Shown piece by piece: positions 46,575 through 56,600 of a stretch of 64,000 bases of DNA; positions within the stretch are counted from its first letter, which is position 1, and each line of letters starts with the position of its first letter. The position numbers were made by a program, and so were the translations under genes. Source of the stretch: Combretum micranthum (Eukaryota > Streptophyta > Magnoliopsida > Myrtales > Combretaceae). The stretch is taken from the NCBI GenBank assembly GCA_024138025.1, contig JAMXBD010000397.1:868001-932000 (forward strand), written 5' to 3'. A model generated the notes under the pieces. That model did not search any database. It worked only from the letters and a program-made list of their open reading frames with translations, and was not told where the DNA came from.

Positions 46575-49500
46575 ATTCAATAGCCATAGATAATAAATCA
46601 AAACGCATAATTATAGTTTACAAAATCTAAGGGGCATTCCCCCGCAAAATAATAACAAGTCCATTACAGTAATCCAGAGTCCTTAGTTTCCAATGGAAGT
46701 CTATACAAAAAGAAATGGATTAAACTTCTACGGAAAACTCCTATCTCCGGTACCTGTGCTGTGGCTTGCCTCGGCCTAAGCCATATAAACTCGTGCTGCA
46801 ATAGATAGAAACTATGGGGGCTAAGCTAACTAGCTTAGTGAGTAATAACTTCCATAACACAATTAAATACAATCATTCAAGCAAGTGATTATTCAAGCAA
46901 GTGTATGCACCATACAAATGTGATCAACAAACATATGACCAACCGGAAATCATATGTGGATGGACTTACGCCCTCCATCCCGGGTTAGCAGATTAACGAA
47001 TCCTGCGGTATGACGCCGTTTAAGCTCACGGTCAACTAACAATATTTCGTTTTATGGATCACGATTAACCAACAAATTCGTTTTATGGATCACGATTAAC
47101 CAACATATTCGTTTTATGGATCACGAAAAACCAACCAATGCGAATGCTCCAACCCCATCGTGATATGAATGAATTCAAATTACAATTGAAGCCGAATATT
47201 CATTAATTCAATTCTTTTAGGTGACCAACGAATATTCACAGACATTCATCGTAAGATACTAACCAATCAGTCAATAGCTTAACACCCGGTTTCGATATTC
47301 CTTAAGTTCCATTTCACATATCAGCAGTAAACAACATATAATTCCCATATACCCCATCATGCATATACAATTTCTCTTTATCTTTGTCTACACCACTAGT
47401 GCCACTACATTACAATCACATTCATTAATTGAGAGTGGACGTGAAACTCACTTGGCCATTGGACGCCAATCTTCCTAGTAGTAGTAGTCGGGAGGTAGAG
47501 TGTCGTCCTGCTCGGGATCACCTACCAAGTAAGAATAATCCTAATGAGACTCTCATTATGTAACTAAATCAAGCCATACATCTAAACTATATGGATTCGG
47601 ATTTCTCGCTATTTGCGGAAGTTCCGACTTAAAACGGCCATAACTTGGTCATTTTAACTCGGAATTTCACAATTTTATATCGATCTCTATCTACTTCGAA
47701 AGATCTATCTATTTCTAATATTAACTCCAAGTTTTGAAAATAGTAAGGTCACGGAACAGTGGGATCAGATCTGTTTCGCAAATGTTCCAATCTCAAAAAT
47801 TTGTTTTGCTTTTGATAAGAAGTGTTCCTAGTTGATGATTCATGCATGAATGATATGGGAATGAATTACTAATATGAATGCCATGTGATGAATTTAATAT
47901 ATACATGGTCATAATAATTTTTGTGATAATAAACTCTTATGAACTCTTAAGTGTTGGAAAATTCCCATAAAGATTATTTCTAAGAAGCTATTTTTCCACA
48001 TTATACTCCTTAGGGTTTCCTTGACTTTTAATCTTGTAATCCACTTATTATTTAACTAAAAATAAGTTCTCAAAGTCTATAGTAATCATGGCCTTCATTC
48101 ATGCATAAGAATTCCCATTTTTCATTTGGTAAACATGTCTTTGAACAAGCTTTTTGTAAAAATCCGAATTTTCTAAATTTCATTTTCTTGCATATTTCTT
48201 AAGGGAAAACTTGTCTAATGCATTAAAAATTGAAGCTCCAATATATATATTATCTAAGGGCTTCATTTAGCTTATAAAACATCCAATTTAAACTTAAATA
48301 CCAAGTGTTCTTGTAGGCATGAACCTAAGTTACGAATTTTAACTATTGATCAACATTCCAACATTTCTCATTCTAACTCCACCACTTGTTTTACATTCCT
48401 ATCATGCCTAAACTCATCTAAACTTATAAAAATCATTTCTTCAATATGCCTATTACACATACCCTTCATTTTTCTTATGAAACATGAGTTTAGAATTGAT
48501 TTTGGGGGTTTTTAAGGTAGGGTTTCACTTTCATCCGAATTTCCAACATTTCATATTTAACAAAACCTTTCCTTTTTCAATATTCTTGCTTCCCATATGT
48601 GAAGATCTACTATCTAACTTCTCTATACATGAACAAGACTACATTTTTATGATCATTAAAGCATATAAAACAAAATAACCCTATGATCATGCATGTACAT
48701 GAAAATGTGGTTGTCTAAACTTTAGATCTACTATATATAATGCATGAATCATGGATCTCATGGCATGAACAACAATATATGTGCAAGATCTCTACTTTAC
48801 ATGCACGAACAAGTGGATATTCCAACAAAAACTCATTCAAAGGCTAGATCCACTTCTTGAGATGGCTTGAGATTCTTGTAGTAGTGTTTTCATATCCCTT
48901 GCTCATGCTCATTGGGATTTTGATGAGAAAACACACAAGAATGATCTTGCCATAACAAGATTTAGGATGAACAAAGCCTAAAATCAACCTACCAATGGAG
49001 TCTTGCAGTGGAAAAGAGAAGAAAGCAAGTTGAAGTTGTGAGAGGGAGAGGGAGGGGAGTTCACGGCACTAAAGGGAGAGAAGAAAGGGTTTTTGCTCTT
49101 TTACAAAATTTGAAACAAGAAGAATGAGGAGAGAGAGAGAGAAATATGTATATATATGAAGTAATTTAGGGTTTAACTAATTAAATTGAAGTAAAAATAA
49201 TTGAATTGAGGGGAAACAAAAGGGGGGGGGGGGGGGGTGGTGCCGGCCACACTTCTTGTGTGTGTGTGTGTTTTAAAAATTTGATATTTGTAATTTAGTA
49301 AATTAAATGTAATAAATGTGATAATTATTTAAGAGACAAAATTTCTTGGAAAAGAAAATTGAAATGAGTAGTTGTAAGGATGTAAGAATAGGGTATGGGT
49401 AGTGTGTAGTGTAGGTTGTACTTGTGAATAGTAGACAAGACATCTACTTTACCGGTTGTTCCGAAAACACGGGAAAAGCTATAACTGTAATTTTTATGGC

Positions 49501-49847
49501 TCGGAAAATTACGAAATTGATATTTTTGGAATCCTTATAAAATTACGGTTCTAATGAATATTATGGAATATTTTTCTGAATCCGTGGTCCGGGGCACGCT
49601 TTTCCGTAATTGAGCTCGGGAAGGCCCGAAATTGAAAAATTCCCGAATTTAAAACTTTCAAAGGTTTAGAATGTACTTTTAAACAATAATTCAATTCTTT
49701 ACTTATAATATTTATTTTATTTTAAAACCGAAGGAAAGCCGGATTTAGGGTTCCTAGGCTTCACTCACTAGACCCAAACTGGACCGGATTAGGGTTTCGC
49801 TTCCAACTCCCGGGGTTTCTTGACTACTAAGTATACCGGGGTTTACA
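46575..49847 (-). repeat. 3' LTR of element E, main part
   Basis: It continues the LTR that began at 39196 and ends GGGGTTTACA at 49847, directly before the polypurine tract. It is very similar to 56761-59993; most differences are one- to four-base gaps. Signals: 33-bp minisatellite (about 47045-47130), hairpins 46932-46980, acceptor-like GGTAG|GTGA (47522/47521), donor-like CATTG|GTAGGT (48993/48992), TATATATA near 49149-49156, and a run of 16 G at 49222-49237 next to the GGTGCCGGCC box. Confidence 0.95.
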
Positions 49848-49860
49848 ACCTCCCCACCTT
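49848..49860 (-). other. Polypurine tract of element E
   Basis: The sense strand reads AAGGTGGGGAGGT directly against the TGTAAACCCC start of the 3' LTR. Confidence 0.88.
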
Positions 49861-49876
49861 AAATAAAGTTTTGTCC

Positions 49877-51250
49877 TCAAAACGGAACTGACATACCTTG
49901 CCCTTCAAATATCTCGGGGTACTTTCTCCGGATTTCCTCTTCAGCTTCCCATGTTGCTTCCTCAAAGGCATGATTCCTCCATAACACTTTCACGTAGTGA
50001 ATGTCTTTGTTTCGTAGCCTTTGGGTTTTCTTATCCAATATCTTCACTGGGTGTTCTTCATATGTCAGGTTTTCCTTCAACTGAATTGGTTCCAATTCCA
50101 GAATCCTTTCTGGGTCGGCAACGTATCTTCTCAAAACTGACACATGGAATACATTGTGGATCCCGGACAAATTTGGTGGCAGGGCTAGCCGATATGCTAG
50201 ATCTCCGACTCTTTCCAGGATTTCGAAGGGTCCAATGTATCTCGGGCTTAACTTCCCTTGTGTACGCATCCTCTTGATACTTTTAATCGGGTTTATCTTC
50301 AGGTATACATGATCACCCACCTGAATTCAAGCTCTCTTCTTTTCAAATCTGCCCAGCTCTTTTGCCGGTCCTGAGCTTCTTTCATTTTCCGCTGAATCAA
50401 CCTCACTTTATCCGCGGCTTCTTGTACCATTTCCGGCCCAATTGCTACCTTTTCCACTTCATCCCAAAACAAGGGGATCTACAACGCCGTCCATACAAAG
50501 CTTCATACGGTGGCATCTGGATGGTGGAGTGATAGCTGTTATTGTAGGCAAACTCGATTAGGTGTACATGGCTATCCCAATTCCCTTGAATTCCAAGGCA
50601 CACGCTCTCAGCATGTCTTCTAGGGTTTGGATCGTCCGCTCAGACTGTCCATCGGTCTGAGGGTGATAAGCCGTGCTAAATGCAATTTGTGCCCAAGCTC
50701 TTTTGCAAGCTTGCCCAAAACTTGGACACGAATCTCGGGTCTCTATCGGAGATAATCCCTGCAGGTATACCATGTAATCTTACGATCTCTCTGATATAGA
50801 TCTTGGCTAACCTTTCCATTGAGTAGGTCATATTTATGGGTAAGAAATGCCGACTTAGTCAATCGGTCCACTATACCCATATTGCATCACAACCAGATGG
50901 AGTCTTGGGAAAACCACACACAAAATCCATGGATATCTGATCCCACTTCCATTCGGGAATGGGTAAGGGCTTTAGCAATCCGCCCGGTCTTTGGTGCTCT
51001 ACTTTCACCTGTTGGCATACTGGACACTTCATCACATAATCTGCCACATCTCGCTTCATGCCATTCCACCAGTAGCGGCTCTTCAAATCTTGATACATTT
51101 TGGTGCCTCCCGGATGCATGGTATATCCAGAGTTATGTGCTTCACTCATTATTTCCTTCTCAACTCCTCGTCCTCTGGTACACACAGCCTTCCTTTCATT
51201 CGGATCACATCTTCATCATCTACGGCAAAGTCAAGGTACTTTCCTGCTTG
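49877..51250 (-). pseudogene. Integrase with chromodomain, element E
   Basis: The last 444 bases (49877-50320) are one clean frame: [20 protein letters not shown] (the GPF/Y domain), [20 protein letters not shown], and a chromodomain (VKVLWRNHAFEEATWEAEEE) ending FEGQGMSVPF and a stop before the polypurine tract. Upstream, 50558-50773 holds [20 protein letters not shown] with the catalytic Glu. The frame 50871-51185 holds the HHCC domain (H-x6-H, CPVC), IPEWKWDQISMDFVCGF with the first catalytic Asp, and the start of the core. Frames change near 50330-50560 and 50773-50871. The protein would insert cDNA; the chromodomain likely steers it to heterochromatin, which agrees with the nesting seen here. 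Confidence 0.92.
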
Positions 51251-51427
51251 GGTTTCCCTTTTTATCCTTTGTATACCTCGTCATATCTTTGGGCTTCTTT
51301 GATTCTCTCTATGAGGGTCGGTTCCAGTGCCAAGTTGGATATCTCAAGCTCAGCGCTTTGACCTATGAACTCGATCCTTAGCTTCTCAAATCCTTAATCA
51401 AATCTCTTTGACTCGTGATCAAGGCGG

Positions 51428-52952
51428 CTACTTCCCGTGATTCTTCCGACTTAGGGCATCCGCAACCGCATTTACCTTCCCTGGACAGTAATTTATTCCC
51501 AGATCATAATCCTTTATTAATTCTAGCCACCTCCTTTGTCTCATGTTTAGCTCCTTCTGTGTGAACAGGTATTTAAGACTCTTATGATCTGTATATATCT
51601 CACACCTCTGTCCGTACAGATAATGTCTCCATAACTTCAAGGCAAAGAGACAGCAGCTAGCTCCAAATCATGCGTAGGATAATTCTGTTCATGCGGTCTT
51701 AATTGCCGCGAGGCATATGCAATGACCTTCCCCTCTTGCATCAGAACGCATCCAAGGCCATTCCTTGAGGCGTCACTATGTACCGTGTAGGGCTTTTCTG
51801 GGTCTGGTAAAACTAGAATCGGTGCCGAAACCAATCGTCGCTTCAATTCCTGAAAGCTCTGTTCCCTCTTGTCCGTCCAAACGAATTTCTCATTCTTTTG
51901 AGTTAGTTGAGTCAGTGGCTTGGCTATCTTAGAGAAATCCTTCACAAACTTGCGATAGTAGCCAGCTAATCCCAAGAAACTCCTTACTTCAGTAACTGTT
52001 GCGGTGGCTTCCAATCCACTACAGCCTTGATCTTTTCGGGGTCAACTGATATCCCATCACCAGTTACTACATGTCCAAGGAATGATATTCTGTCCAACCA
52101 AAAATCACATTTGGACAACTTGGCATACACTCATTATCGTAAGGTTTGCAACGCCAATCGAAGATGCTCCTCGTGTTGCTCTTTGGTCTTTGAATATATG
52201 AGGATGTCGTCTATGAAGACTATCACACACTTATCCAAAAGTGGCTTATAGACTCTATTCATCAGGTCCATAAATGCAGCTGGTGCATTAGTCAGTCCAA
52301 ATGACATTACCAGGAACTCGTAGTGTCCATAACGAGTACGAAAAGCCGTCTTAGGTACATCCTCAGGCTTAATCCTCAACTGATGATACCCGAACGTAAA
52401 TCAATGCGTGAGAACACACAAGCCCCTTGCAGTTGGTCAAACAAATCGTCAATTCTTGGCAAGGGATACCGATTTTTGACAGTCACTTTATTCAACTCCC
52501 GGTAGTCAATACACAATCTCATCGATCGTCCGTCCTTCTTCTTCACAAACAAAACGGTGCGCCCCATGGCGATACACTTGGTCTTATAAATTTCTGATCC
52601 AGAAGTTCTTGCAACTGTGTCTTTAGCTCCTTCAACTCAGCCGGTGCCATCCGGTATGGCGCTTTAGATATCGGTTCGGTGTTTGGAGCCAAAACAATCT
52701 CAAAGTCAATTTCTCTTTTTGGCGGTAATCCGGCAAAATTTCTGGGAACACATCCAAGTATTCATTCACCACTGGAATATCCTTTTCCTCACGGGTTTCC
52801 CCTTCATCCAAGACACCCTCAATCGGTATTATCTCCTCATCCTTCATCAACTCAAACGAGCTCAACTCACCCCTTCTTGGGACTAAGGTTCCTCCCACGA
52901 ATTCTACTTTTTCTCCCGATTGATCATAAAAACATACTGTCCTCTTTGGCAA
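51428..52952 (-). pseudogene. Reverse transcriptase and RNase H, element E
   Basis: In sense order: a pre-RT linker with ELMKDEEIIPIEGVL and VFPEILPD (52632-52952), RT with [20 protein letters not shown] and [15 protein letters not shown] (52376-52567), [20 protein letters not shown] and the catalytic FIDDILIYS (Asp pair about 52205-52213), then [20 protein letters not shown], and RNase H ([60 protein letters not shown] at 51428-51640). Frame changes fall near 51640, 52014-52134, 52376 and 52567-52632. Length and order are normal for a chromovirus. All key catalytic residues I can check are present. Confidence 0.92.
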
Positions 52953-53025
52953 TCCACTATTGCTTTCACTTTACTTAACCAACTCATTCCGAGGATGATT
53001 TCGTATTTGTTCATTTCCAACATTA

Positions 53026-53304
53026 TTAAATCACTTTTGGAGTGGTGACCGTGGATTTTAATGGACAATCTTTTATCAGTTCTCGGGTTGACACAACACT
53101 CCCTGTGGGGGTCTTAATCCTCAAGTTAACCGTGGTTGTGGCTATAGGCAATCCAAGTCGGTTGGCCAAACTATAGGTGATGAATGAGTGGGTTGCTCCC
53201 GTGTCAAATAAAACATAGGCCTCCACGCTATTCACTCGTATGTGTCCTGAGGTCAATAAACACCCATCACATATGGTCCTTAAAATACTCTTAAGGCTAT
53301 CCAC
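53026..53304 (-). pseudogene. Aspartic protease, element E
   Basis: The frame has VLFDTGATHSFITYSLANRL with the DTG active site, followed by PIATTTVNLRIKTPTGSVVS. It ends at 53026 in a frame change; VILGMSWLSKVK-like sequence continues in another frame to about 52950. The gag stop is at 53404-53406, 100 bases upstream. Protease and gag are thus in separate frames here, though the frame breaks make the native gag-pol junction uncertain. Confidence 0.88.
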
Positions 53305-53403
53305 ATAGGGTCTCTATTTCCAGCTTTCCATAACATATTCAATTTCATTTAAACAATAATCAAATTAAATAACTTAAATTTCAATTAGGAGGGGTTTCCG
53401 CTA

Positions 53404-54785
53404 CTAACCTGTCACCAGGCCGCCATCAGCATTCTCGCTTTGATCCAAAGCTGCCAACTCCACTTCCTCATCTTCGTCTTCTTCCACCATCCATTGGCCT
53501 TCCAAATTGTACAGCCTCATACCATGCATCGGAAGCTGCCCGACTTCCGCTCTTATTACCAGACCTCATGGGGTTGGTATTACTCGAGGTTCCGAAGGGT
53601 CGGGTGGCCACGCTTTTCCGTTGAGAACATTCGGAAGCTAAGTGCCCTTTCTCCTTGCAAATAAAGCAAGTCACTGCCAGCTTCTTCGGGCACGTATAAA
53701 CCATGTGGCCAGCATCACCACAAAAGTAACATTTGTTCCTCAACTGCGGGCATTGCCTAGGCGCATGCGTCCCCTTACATTTCCAGCATGTGACATTGGT
53801 CTTGAACTGGGTCGGCTTGCTACTAGACTCCTCTTTAAACCCTTGGTACGGCCTGTACCTTTTTCCTTTGAACCCTGAGCTCGAGGCATCAAACGGCCTC
53901 TTTCCAAATACCCTCTTTTCAGGCTCCTGATATTTCCTTTTTCTAGCCCCTTCAATTACCCGGGCCTTCTCTACCATCAGGGTAGGTCCTTACTCCAAAC
54001 TCTTCCAACTTAATCCGCAACTCCTCATCTAAGCCTCCCAGGAACACTTGCTTCTTCAACTCTTCGCTATCCCTGAAAGACTCAGGTGCATACTGCAGCA
54101 AGTGGACGAACTCAGTCTCGTACTGTTCTACCGATCTCCCCTTCTGCTTACATGGAGGAAATCAGCACTATATTTCACCCTCAAGCTGGAGGGAAAATAA
54201 TTGTTCAGAAATTCCCGGCGAAAGGTTTCCCAAGTGGCCGGGGAAGTCAAATTTCTTCTCTTGGAGTCCCACCAGACCGTGCATTATACCTCAGCATATA
54301 TGTCCCATATTCCAACTGCAGATAAGGTGGGATCTCGTATGCAGCAAAAGAACGCTCAACTTGAGCCAACCAGTCCTCGGCTTCATCCGGTTTACCGAAC
54401 GCTCCATCAAAATACCGGTTGCTCTTAATAAAGTCCGGTAAGGAGCTTCGGTGGGGTCTCCTGTATGGCGGGGGTGGCGGCAACTGCACATTATAGGAAT
54501 GCTCCTCTTGTGGAGCGGTGCCTCTGCAGTCATTTCCCGATGATCTGTGGGTGGGGATGTGGGGCCGAATCCCGGCACTTTGCCTGGGTGGGGTTCTGAA
54601 CTGGATTCTGATTCTGATGAAGTGTTCAGAAGATTGGCCAATTGTCCAATCGCATTTACACATCACCCTGTTGGTTTTGGGGTGCAGCTCCTTGGGGGTT
54701 AGGTTGTGGCATAGCCGGTTGATCGGCTTCGTTCGAATTAGACCCTTGTTCCCGATTCCGAATTCGCCGATTTCGTCTGTTTATA
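53404..54785 (-). pseudogene. Gag of element E (capsid and triple zinc knuckle)
   Basis: The N-terminus (about 54785-54500) is Arg/Gln/Pro-rich and then Ser/Glu-rich. The capsid region has FGKPDEAEDWLAQVERSFAA (54247-54666 frame), and, across frame changes near 54247 and 54150, EQYETEF and YAPES motifs. The 53468-53977 frame has VEKARVIEGARKRK and three knuckles: CWKCKGTHAPRQC (C-x2-C-x3-H-x4-C), CYFCGDAGHMVYTC and CFICKEKGHLASEC (both C-x2-C-x4-H-x4-C). An acidic tail ends in a stop at 53404-53406. The start codon is not certain. Gag would pack element RNA in cytoplasmic particles. Confidence 0.9.
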
Positions 54786-55347
54786 CAATGTTTAATGAAT
54801 TTTTAGTATCTTTAGTAAGTTTTAAATTTCGAAGGAACAAGATTATTAACAAATTCAAAATTGAGAATCTGGAATCAAACTTGGAAAGAAATGGAATTCA
54901 TAAATCCATAAAATCATAAGGAAAAAAAATAAAATAAATAAAAAAAATTTCACACATAGAGTAACAAGTCGAACTTCATAACAATAATGTGAATGAATGA
55001 ATGTTTATGTGATCTATATGCGGTTGATGTTCTTTATGCCTCATGACTAGTATGCATGCTTTTCACAACTCCTTTTCTTTAAAACAAACTTGACCTTTTC
55101 ATTACTTTAGTGAGCCATACAACAATATTACATCAATTTGGTCCCCAAAATTTGGCTAACTAAGTTCCAATTTCGATTCTAGACAACTTACCTATTCTGG
55201 GAACATGACAAAATACAAGGAAAAAGAACAATAAAATGCTAACTATCCTGAGATCCTAAGGCAAATTGGCATCCCGCATTGCCTACTACAAAAATAAGAA
55301 AATCAGGACTCCTCTTGGACTTCATGGGTTAGCTAACATCCCGGTCT
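54786..55347 (-). other. Non-coding stretch between the leader frame and gag, element E
   Basis: These 560 AT-rich bases hold no open frame with motifs. They separate the extra leader frame from gag, so the two would not be read as one protein without splicing. Confidence 0.6.
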
Positions 55348-56450
55348 CTACTCATCACTAGAGTCATCGGGGGTCGGGCTAGGAGGTCGTCTCCTGCTGG
55401 TAGAACCACCGTCGTCCCGTCGGATGAACAAACTAAGGTATTCCCTCGTAGTCATCCTCCGTTTCCTAGCAGGTCGGACTAAGGGTTCCGGGTCTTCACT
55501 TTCTTCCTCTTCCTCGGTACCTTGCCCTTCCCTCGGGCTTACATCATTTTCCTCACCTCTAACCTCCGGCTCACCCACCTGAGTCTCTATTATCTCATTC
55601 ACTCTCACTGGCTCTCCCCATGCCTTCTACCTCCATAGGCTCGGGGGCTACAGGCTCAACTACCACCATATCAAGTACAGGGGGATTTTCGCCTTCTACA
55701 TAAACATCCCTCCACATCAAAGGATCAAACTCGGGCTCTACCCTACCACTATCAGGTATCTCCAGCTCCCGATTAAAATCCCATACAATCGGGTTGGGTT
55801 CCGGATTCACTTCAGCTTCCGGCTCGGCTGGTGGGGTAGGGGTTCTAGGAACTACATTTTCTTCCCAGTTAGGATCCTCCTCAGGGTCCTCTTCCTCTTC
55901 TTCTCTTCTTCATCCTCTCCAATCACAGGTGCCCCATTCAATTGCATACCTATATCAATAGCTGGAGGTGGAGCTATCACTCGGGGTGGAAGGATATCTA
56001 AGTAATCGCATGCCAGTGATGTGATTCCATGCGTCTGCTAAATTCCAGTCAGGATGATCATACAAGTTATCATGGGCATACACATAAAGGTCCTATGGGG
56101 ATCCATACTCTAAAATCTGGAGGGGTTCGGGTTCCTCCACCCTTCAAAATAAAGTAGCTTCTCTAGTCATGGGCTCACGCCCATAATCAACCATGATCCT
56201 CTCTAGAGTATAAATTGTCTCCAATTTTGTCCAGCTCCTTCTTCCATGGGATCATACCTCAATCGATCCACTACCGAAGCCCATCTGGTATATCTCATCC
56301 ATCCTTCCACAACTTGTACATTTCCCCTATAGTCCGGGGATGTCTGGCTAAGGCAAAATCTTCACACAGTTCTCTTAGCCTCAACCTATATTCTACCATC
56401 GTCTCGTCATTTCTCTTGTGAAATTCCTGGCCCTCTCCCTGGTCTCACCC
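55348..56450 (-). pseudogene. Extra sense-strand reading frame upstream of gag in element E
   Basis: Unrecognised. Between primer site and gag, on the gag strand, there is a protein-like frame broken by several shifts and stops. Its upstream part (about 56420-56310) gives TMVEYRLRLRELCEDFALAR and GEMYKLWKDG. The middle (about 56220-55990) gives IMVDYGREPMTREAT and, in another frame, DNLYDHPDWNLADAWNHITG. The downstream part (55810-55348) is acidic and Pro/Glu-rich with a basic patch (RPARKRRMTTREYL) and ends TPDDSSDE before a stop at 55348-55350. Codon-like composition, long aromatic-rich stretches and a stop at a sensible place argue for a former gene of about 350 residues. Elements A and B have no such frame in their leaders. 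An accessory ORF1 in this place is known from Ogre/Tat elements; I cannot show homology to it. Confidence 0.6.
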
Positions 56451-56580
56451 AGGGAGACCTACATCAAAACAATATCCTAATCAGACTTAGCAAGAAAACG
56501 TTTTTAACTCCATTTAACCTATTAGTTAGATTTCTAAGTCCGGTTTCTTTTAATTCTATCGTCTTGCTTTATAACCTGGG

Positions 56581-56592
56581 GCTCTGATACCA
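56581..56592 (-). other. Primer binding site, tRNA-iMet type, element E
   Basis: TGGTATCAGAGC is on the sense strand, eight bases from the LTR edge at 56601. It is the same site and spacing as in element A. Confidence 0.93.
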
Positions 56593-56600
56593 ACTTAAAC

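Noticed and set aside
48484..48678. 64-codon frame identical to 58641-58835
   Set aside because: The two are the paired LTRs of element E, and the frame is antisense to the element. Identity reflects LTR pairing, not protein selection.
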